A DNA stretch of 64,000 nucleotides from the NCBI RefSeq assembly GCF_000003195.3, contig NC_012873.2, forward strand, positions 17,287,202 to 17,351,201. Reading direction: 5' to 3'. The notes beneath the pieces are model-generated. The model was not told the DNA's origin, did not search any database, and worked only from the letters and a program-made list of their open reading frames with translations. The position numbers and the translations under genes are program-made. Numbering within the stretch: the stretch's first letter is position 1; every line of letters starts with the position of its first letter. Below are positions 57,164 through 64,000 of this stretch, in pieces. The stretch is from Sorghum bicolor. Its lineage: Eukaryota > Streptophyta > Magnoliopsida > Poales > Poaceae.

Positions 57164-60100
57164 TCACATGTTTAGCAACGCTTGGATGGCCGATATGGCA
57201 CGCAGGCGGATTTGGTTGGCTGCTTCTATCTCTTTGACGTCCTCATCGGCAGAACCTTCTATCGGCTTCAACTTCTTCTTCAGCTGCAGTGCTTTGTGAC
57301 CATGGGCATTTCGCTCTTGCTCAAGGAGTTTGATGGTCTCTGGTAGTTGACTCTCTTCCTGTTGGGCTTGGGATAGGGCATCCTCCACTTGCTTGAGTTC
57401 TGCCAACAGGGCTTCTCTTTTTGCTGATAGATCAGAGATCTTCTGCTTCAGTACGTCTCCTGAGGACTTCAAGGTGCCGATGTTCTTGTGCTTCTCATCG
57501 GTCAGGATCTTTTCTTTCATCATCTCCTCAGAAAGTCGGGTCTAAGCGGCTCTGTCGGCAAGGCGCTGGGCAGCCCTTTGGTACTGCAGTTGACGGCTCT
57601 CTAGGTGAGCTGCTTGAAAGAGATCTTCTTCGGCATCGGCAGGGATTTGGCCTCTTAGAGTCTTGAATAAAGCCTTGGCCAGATCGGAATCATTGACTAA
57701 CTGGGCTGTGTCTTGGTGGAGGAGGGCCGATAATTCTTCCAGCTTTGCCCTGACTTCTGCCGATGTAATCCTGACTACATGAGAAGAGCTTGCTTCTTCA
57801 CCCTCGTCTTCGAAGATGTCGATGGCGAAAGAGAACAGGCTGTCAGGAGAATCCTGCTCCTGAAAAAGAAATAAAACAAGTTATTCTATAGTCAGGTGTT
57901 GGCAAATAATGCAAGCAGGGGGATGGATAACTTACTTGTTTTAGGGCGATCTCTCGCCTCTGACTCGCAGATGCCGATGGAGCTATGGGTTGATCGGCCA
58001 GAGTTGCCGATGGAACTATATCAGCTGAAAGATTAACATAAATGGTTATAAGGCGGGAAAAATAGGTTCATCGGCGATAATTTTATAAAAGTATGTTACC
58101 TTGAGGAAGAGCAGTACTTGTCTGGATGGAAGAGACCACCGATGCTATAATGGAACCTGCCGGATCGGTAGTTGGCTCATGCACATCAGCCGATGTTCCT
58201 GATGGCTGGGGTACTTCTGGTTGAGACTCTTCTAGTTGGGGTTCTTCCACTTTTGGTGCTTCTTGCATTGGAGGAGGAGATGGCACTTGTTGCATCTGGG
58301 CTTCTGGAGAAGAAGGAGAAGATTCTACCGGAATTGGAGATACCGGAGGAGGAGGGGGAGTTGCCACTTTCTGGAGCTTTGTTTGTGCCCTGGTACTCTT
58401 GGCACCTTTTCTCTTTTGCTGGCTGGACTGGGGGGCATCGGCACCTTTACCTTTGGTCCTTGCCGATGCACTGGTTTGCTGATACAGAAAGGAGAATTTG
58501 TGAGTACCAGTGCGGCAGATGCAAAAGTAAAATTGGTATGAATGAAAAGGTTTGATAGTTACCTTAAAAGCTTGTGCTAGGGTGGAAGCAGCTACCGATG
58601 GAGATGTCTGAGTCCTCCTGGTGGTGACTTTTTTGAGGCGTATGCCTCGATGCACGATGGCGGCCAGAGTAGGAGCGTTGTGGCCGATTGAAGAGATTGG
58701 ACCCGATGCAAACAGGTCAATCGGCTTGCCACTCCTGCTGACCGATGGAGGGGTGTTGTCAACCTATAAAACGATACAAAAGTAAATCGCCGATGGAAGT
58801 GAAATCGAGAGAATTGGAACATCAGTTCAAAGATACTTACAGCATCATCAGGGACTTCGTACTCAGGATCGATCATACCGCGGTACGAGAGGGCCGATTT
58901 GCAGAACAGATGCTCCTTCCATTCTGCCCACCATTGCTTGTATGCCTGAGTGATAAAGGCGGCTCGAACCCACACTGACAAATCTACATCTGTGTCGGCA
59001 CTTGACGGCAGTTGGGCTACTCGAATCCATTCAAGGAGGCTGGTGATGGTTTCCCTTGGTTTTATCACATCGGCGTAACAGAGTGCAATCGGCAGCTGGC
59101 CGAAAGCTAATTGACGAGCTAATGCCGATGGGTTATAAAATTCTTAAGTTTGAGGGGAGGTTTTCCCACTGCCAAAGAAATTCACTGGTATAGCTCGGGG
59201 AGTGACCAGTGCCATCATCACTTCGTGATCCTTGTCGAGAGCATCATTGAATGGGTTGAAAACCAGGGGGAACATAGTGTCTGGGTCGTCATAGGCCAAC
59301 CATGCTCGCTCATCTCTGGCCAAACCTTCGTACAAAGTTTGGAAGAATCGACTAACCTGATCTGGATTACATCCTGTACCAGGCAGAGCTATGACAGCCT
59401 CACCAAAGTTTAGGGGAGGACGTGTTGCTGATTCTTCTTCATCCAGTACATAGTCCTCGGCTATATCCCTTGGAAAGCGCTGTGCGAAGAGGTTGAACTC
59501 AAGGCGCTTGTGCATGTGGAGGCTAAGCCACATGTTGATGAACCACCAAGGACTTCCCAAGTTACCGATAGACTGGCCGAGTAAGAGTTTCCTGGTTACT
59601 TGGTGAAGGAGGTGGTAGGCTGCCCCGAGCAGATATCGGCCGAGAGGGAATCGGCCACCATTGGCTAGGTTTTCTGCTGCTGCTAGGTAGACGGAAGTTG
59701 GTCCTGCCGATCAGCCGCAGAACACGAATTTATCTAACCACATGTTCAGGAAGCAAGTCTGCTCTTTTATGTTGACAGGGCCTGTTTTGCTGTATTTTTG
59801 GATGTACCCCGACCAACCGCCGATGGCACGAGTTTCTACCTTGGCCTTGGGTTTGGTATCGAAGAAATGGGTGCTATCGGCAGAGGATACATCTAGGCCA
59901 GTAAGCATGGCTACATCGGCAAGTGTAGGAGAAGCAGGGCCGTGGCCAAAGACAAAAGCATTGAGCGTGTCTGACCAGAAATATGATGCAGCTATCAGTA
60001 GTGATTCATTCCTATGCATATCGGCAATAGACAACCTAATGCATTGGTCTAGCTTTCTCTCGCCCCACGGGACTTCATTTGAGTTGCTGACCCTCAAGAA

Positions 60101-60444
60101 CAAATCCTTCCACCCCACGGTAGGGCTGGACCAAGAACGGAAAGTATCCTTCCACAGATCCAAAGAAAAGTTCTCAGCTCTAAAAGGGATCCTGTTGGTT
60201 TCTGCGTTAATGAGGTCGGTTGGATCTGGATCCCTTAACAGGCCAAGGCATTGGAGGTGTGGTTGATCAGTGGGGATGACAATTTTGTTGGACAAATCCT
60301 AATGGTTCTGAAGGTAAAAGAAAAAAACGAAGAAAGAAAAGGGAAATATTCAGTAAAATGGATTGTGGATGAACAGGGGTGTGAGGAAGAGTACAAGAGA
60401 TGGAGTGAAGAACTGACCTCAGGAACGATGAAGTTGACGGCCAT
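57164..60444 (-). pseudogene. RT-8 antisense gene: plant-mobile-domain protein, six exons, three stops
   Basis: This gene lies opposite to pol, between pol and the 3' LTR. Exons on the minus strand: 60444-60418, 60298-58841, 58763-58563, 58478-58100, 58024-57936 and 57859-57164. The five introns (75-119 bp) all have GT-AG ends, and the exons join into 950 codons with no frameshift. Start MAVNFIVPE; the stop is TGA 57164-57166. Exon 2 carries a plant mobile domain (aminotransferase-like PMD family), hallmark FVFGHGPASPTLADVAMLTG at about residues 122-145. Exon 4 is proline-rich (TPPPPPVSPIPVESSPSSP); exon 6 is a coiled coil (LLAELKQVEDALSQAQQEE). Premature stops lie at codons 205 (59711-59713), 394 (59144-59146) and 824 (57542-57544). 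Extra antisense frames are known in Tat-lineage elements; how they help the element is not settled. Confidence 0.85.
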
Positions 60445-60594
60445 CTTGTCACGAGGAGGATGATCGAGGGCTTCGGAGTTGGTGAAGAAGGGACTTCGTC
60501 GGAGATCTTGGAGTTCTTGAACAGCGCCGCTGCCGGGAAAGTGGAGTTGGAGTTGTGGAATGATGTGATGGAGAAGGAGTACTCGAGAAGGAAC

Positions 60595-60602
60595 TATTTA
60601 TA
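60595..60602 (-). promoter_or_regulatory. TATA box of the RT-8 antisense gene
   Basis: TATAAATA on the minus strand, about 150 bases upstream of the antisense start codon, which leaves room for a leader of roughly 120 bases. It implies that the antisense gene has its own promoter, independent of the LTR. Confidence 0.65.
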
Positions 60603-60767
60603 GGACAAAACGGGCAGGGGCAAATTTGACTTATCTCTTCGCCGTATCCGTGAAATCCGAGGGTACTCAGGCAGATATGGTAACTGTTCGCACGGTAATC
60701 AAAGGATTGTGCAGGTGATTTGATAGGAAGCGGTCATTTTCCAGAGATATTTTACTGTGCAGGATAT

Positions 60768-60945
60768 CCTGGTCGGTCCATCGGCAGCACCTTATAACGG
60801 TCATATTGCCGATGGGCGAATGAAGTGGAGATAGCCGTTTGGGGGGATAAGATAAGAACGTCCTGATCGGTCCATCGGCAAATCCTTGTAACGGTAATAT
60901 TGCCGATGCGCGACTAAAATGGAAATGTCCGTTTGGAAAGTTGAG
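60768..60945. repeat. Two-unit tandem repeat upstream of antisense gene
   Basis: Units of about 94 and 84 bases, roughly 75-80% alike by eye, starting CCTGGTCGGTCCATCGGCA and CCTGATCGGTCCATCGGCA. It lies about 170 bases upstream of the TATA box and could be a control element. Confidence 0.7.
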
Positions 60946-61081
60946 GATTTCGAGGAATCTGCGGAAGAATCAAATCAGAGTTGTTCAGATTAAGGCTGTC
61001 GGTTATCGGGTTGGGAGCATTAATTGCGGAAAGGCATCATTATTGCAGAGAATTTTGGAGCATTAATGATTTTATACTCCG

Positions 61082-61096
61082 AAATTGGGGGGCATG
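61082..61096 (+). other. RT-8 polypurine tract
   Basis: AAATTGGGGGGCATG directly before the 3' LTR start TGTTGACACCG. Confidence 0.75.
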
Positions 61097-61817
61097 TGTT
61101 GACACCGTTTTTGGGCACGTGTCCATGATTGGTGAAGTATAGGACGGCAAGATAGGACGATGGTGTTTGATTTACAGGATGAGTTGCCGATGAAGGTGGT
61201 TGCCGATGGAGGAAGAGTTGGACGTGATTAAGTCCATAGGTGATGATGTGTCTATGCCGATGGTTACGATAGGGGAGTCTGACGATGGCTATGTCAAGGG
61301 AGTCTGCCGATGATATGGAGGGAGAGTCTGGAAGCTGCCGATCGGTTTGTGGAGGTGTCCCAGTTTATCATGGGGGAGTAGTTTTATATTTTCCTTAGTT
61401 ATTTAAATCGTTTTGTATACGGATTCTGTGTGATTTAGAATTCGAGTTCTAGTCGTATCTGGTTGTAGCTCTTCGAGCAGGGTATAAATATGGACCTTAG
61501 GGCTTTGTAATATCTATCTATCAATCAATCAAACACACGTTTTTACTCATATTCCAAGCATCTACTTTTTCGACGACTTCATCATACTTTTTCCTTTTCA
61601 CTACGAGTTCTTAGGAATTCGTCGACTTAAGCTCGGCGTGTTCTCAAGTTCCGCGTGAATACCTCTTGGCAGTGACATCCGGGCGCATCGCTGTTGTCGG
61701 GACCAAAGTATTCGAGTTACAACCTTTGCCGATAGTAAGGTCAAATCGGCTGGCACGCCTTAACGTTTAAATCGGGTATTAGCCCTTTGTGTTTGCAGAT
61801 TAGCTTTTGCATCAACA
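61097..61817 (+). repeat. RT-8 3' LTR, about 721 bp
   Basis: It runs from TGTTGACACCG to TTTGCATCAACA; TGTTGA and TCAACA are inverted at the ends. An alternative end at 61797 (TTTGCA) is possible. It carries TATAAATA at 61483-61490 and several GCCGAT/ATCGGC. The mate LTR lies left of the window, beyond the nested insertions. The flank ACAAT starts RT-9 coding sequence. Confidence 0.8.
61483..61490 (+). promoter_or_regulatory. TATA box in RT-8 LTR
   Basis: TATAAATA about 390 bases into the LTR, after a GC-richer stretch. This is the expected promoter for the sense transcript. Confidence 0.65.
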
Positions 61818-64000
61818 ACAATAAGAATGCCAAACCACAAGGGAAACCAAAGTGGGATGGCAGCTCCTCCTCTAGTGCTCAGGCTAAGGCCCCTCATGGA
61901 AAGGCACCTCAGCAACCTCAGCAGGACAACAGGGCCCAGGCTGATAACAAGCCACAGTACACCAACAAAAAGAAGCCCTGGTTTGACCCTGATCAGTGCT
62001 TGTTCTGTGAGAACAGTGGCCACCAGCAAAAGGATTGCGTTGGTTTCCTGAAATTCCTTAATAGAAAAGGTGAGGACTTAGTTACATTTGTAGATGAATC
62101 CTTGTATTTAAGTTATGATAAATCTACTTGGTGGATTGACTCAGGTGCAACAATTCATGTTGCTAATTCTTTACAGGGATTCCATACGAGGACAACCCTG
62201 CAAAAAGGAGAAAGAACAATTAAGGTGGCAAATGGAGTACAGGCCGACGTCGAAGCCATTGGCGACTTGTCCTTAGCATTATTAGATGGTTTTGTACTTA
62301 GGCTATCAGATGTACTTTTTGTTCCCTCTTTGCATCGCAACTTAATAAGTGTTTCTAAATTACATGATGATGGATTGGCATGCCATTTTGGAGATGGCAA
62401 ATGTAAGCTACTATTTCATAATAAGTGTGCTGGTCTTGCCTTCCGACAAGACAAACTTTATTTGTTATCAATTTCTAAGAATGTGAATGCTATATCCAGT
62501 GTGAATGAGACAAACTCCTCGTCTATGAATGTAAATAGAAAGCGTAAGAATCATCAGCATGACTCTTCGAAATTGTGGCATTGCAGATTAGGCCACATTT
62601 CGAGGGGGGAGAATAGAAAGATTAGTCAAAACTGATATTCTTCCGCCATTAGAACTCTCAGAATTAGATCAGTGTATTGATTGCATCAAAGGAAAGTATG
62701 TTAAGAAAATTAAGAAAAATGCCAAACGAAGTGCACGAACCTTAGAAATAATCCACACAGATATATGTGGACCTTTTCCTGTTAAAAGTGTGGATGGTTA
62801 TGATTCATTTATAACATTCACAGATGACTATTCACGTTTTGGCTACATCTATCCAATAAGAGAAAGATCAGAAGCTTTAGAAAAGTTTAAGATATTTAAA
62901 CTGAAGTAGAAAATCAGCACAATAAGAAAATTAAGATAGTAAGATCAGACCGTGGTGGGGAATATTATGGGCGACATACCTCGTATGGCCAGGTTCTAGG
63001 ACCTTTTGGAAAGTTCCTATAGGAAAATGGCATAGTTGCTCAATATTCCATGCCAGGAGAGCCTCAGCAGAATGGAGTAGCTGAAAGAAGAAACCGTACC
63101 TTAATGGATATGGTAAGAAGCATGATAAGCTACTCTACCCTACCGATAAGTTTGTGGATGGAGGCGTTAAAAACCGCTATTCACATTCTTAATCGAGTGC
63201 CTAGTAAGTCGGTGCCTAAAACACCGTATGAGTTGTGGACAGGCAAAGTGCCCTCACTTAATCATTTAAGGGTGTGGGGTTGTCCAGCTGAGGCAAAAGT
63301 TTTCAACCCAAATTTAGGAAAATTAGATCCTAAGACAATCAGCTGCCATTTCATTGGCTACCCAGAAAGATCAAAAGGCTACCACTTTTATTGCCCTAAC
63401 AGGCAAACAAAGTTTGTAGAAACAAGACACGCTGAGTTCTTAGAAGATGGTATGATCAGGGGGAGCCAGGTAGCGCGAGAAATTAGTCTTGAGGAGAAGC
63501 GGGTTTATGACCCTACTCCAATGCTACAAGAATCATACTTCACGCTACCTATTGTTGCTACACCAGCACTGCTAGACACTGTAGTGCCAGCACCTATTGT
63601 TAGTTCTCCATTGCCGACACTTGATGAGAACCTGGAACCTGTCCCTCAGGATCCGTTAGAACCACCAGTCGTGCAACAGGAAGAACAACAACAGCCCCAT
63701 ATAGCGCCAAACAATGAGAACCTTAGAAGGTCACAAAGAACTAAAAGATCAGCTATATGAGATGATTATGAGGTTTATGAAACCAAAGAATTTCATATGG
63801 AAGATGATCCTACTACATATGAACAAGCCATGAGAAGCGAATACGCTGCAAAGTGGTTAGAAGCTATGAGAGATGAGATAAAATCCATGGATTCCAATAA
63901 AGTTTGGGAACTAATGGAGATTCCTAAGGGAGCTAAGAAGGTTGGTTGCAAATGGGTTTATAAAACTAAGTATGACTCCCAAGGGAATGTCGAAAGACAT
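61818..64000 (+). pseudogene. RT-9: Ty1/copia gag-pol, 5' end cut by RT-8, runs off the window
   Basis: Domains in copia order: gag end with zinc knuckle (CLFCENSGHQQKDC, about 61996); protease WWIDSGATIHVANS (about 62130); GAG-pre-integrase LWHCRLGHIS (about 62574); integrase with IHTDICGPF and FTDDYSRFGY, then SDRGGEYYG and [17 protein letters not shown] (DDE); the linker [20 protein letters not shown]; and the start of reverse transcriptase (VGCKWVYKTKYDSQGN) at the window end. Integrase before reverse transcriptase identifies Ty1/copia. Damage: an extra G in a run at 62604-62609, a missing base near 62899, TAG at 63020-63022 and TGA at 63758-63760. I cannot fix the sub-lineage. Confidence 0.92.

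Larger units (their letters stand above)
60445..61081 (-). other. Upstream region of the RT-8 antisense gene
   Basis: No coding frame of note. It holds the leader, the TATA box and a tandem repeat of about 94 bases (60768-60861 and 60862-60945). Each unit contains GGTCCATCGGCA, then AACGGT, then TATTGCCGATG and CCGTTTGG. The paired ATCGGC and GCCGAT within each unit are inverted to each other. Confidence 0.65.

Noticed and set aside
57421..58978. Plus-strand frames of 77-127 codons opposite the antisense gene.
   Set aside because: They have no domains and run across intron sites of the minus-strand gene, so they are shadows.
60235..60444. A separate 69-residue protein starting at 60444.
   Set aside because: Only its first nine codons make sense; the rest is intron 1 of the antisense gene, with GT at 60417 and AG at 60299.

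Overview
This window is plant repeat DNA, almost certainly from a grass. It is a stack of LTR retrotransposons inserted into one another, and I see no ordinary host gene, tRNA or rRNA. The grass assignment rests on chromodomain Ty3/gypsy elements with 4.3-4.6 kb LTRs, Athila-type gag/protease elements primed at TGGCGCCGTTGCCGGGGA, a Tat-type element with two RNase H domains, and the GC-rich modules inside the LTRs. The species cannot be named from the sequence.

Layout, with my own labels. RT-1 (before 1 to 14824, + strand) is a Tekay/Del-like chromovirus cut by the window start; its gag-pol is broken by one frameshift and two stops. It sits in RT-4, a minus-strand Athila-like element seen at 14825-15020 and 39106-40384. 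RT-4 also holds RT-3 (15021-39105, -, non-autonomous, 5-bp target repeat ACGAC). RT-3 holds RT-2 (22668-38492, -, target repeat GCCTT), a complete 15.8 kb sister of RT-1 with an uninterrupted gag-pol and LTRs under 1% apart. RT-4 itself lies in RT-5 (40385-43646, -), an old Athila-type element with a recognisable but broken gag. Positions 43647-45180 are LTR debris. RT-6 (about 45181-48655, -) is a truncated relative of RT-4, inserted in RT-8. RT-8 (48656-61817, +) is a Tat-lineage element whose reverse transcriptase is split by a 4.6 kb solo LTR, RT-7 (49487-54117, target repeat GGAAG; it contains a 280-base assembly gap). RT-8 lies in RT-9 (61818 to the window end, +), a decayed Ty1/copia gag-pol.

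The most unusual content is in RT-8. Between pol and the 3' LTR, on the opposite strand, is a six-exon gene (57164-60444) with canonical GT-AG introns, its own TATA box, a plant mobile domain and a coiled-coil tail. Its 950 codons stay in frame and are broken only by three stop codons. The whole of RT-8, coding and non-coding, is saturated with GCCGAT/ATCGGC. RT-1 and RT-2 both carry an extra 361-residue coiled-coil reading frame upstream of gag. In both, this frame and gag each start directly after a splice-acceptor-like CAG, and a conserved GTAAGT lies in the LTR.

Order of events implied by the nesting: RT-9, then RT-8, then RT-6 and RT-7; separately RT-5, then RT-4, then RT-3 and RT-1, and RT-2 inside RT-3. 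RT-1 and RT-2 look young; RT-5, RT-8 and RT-9 look old.
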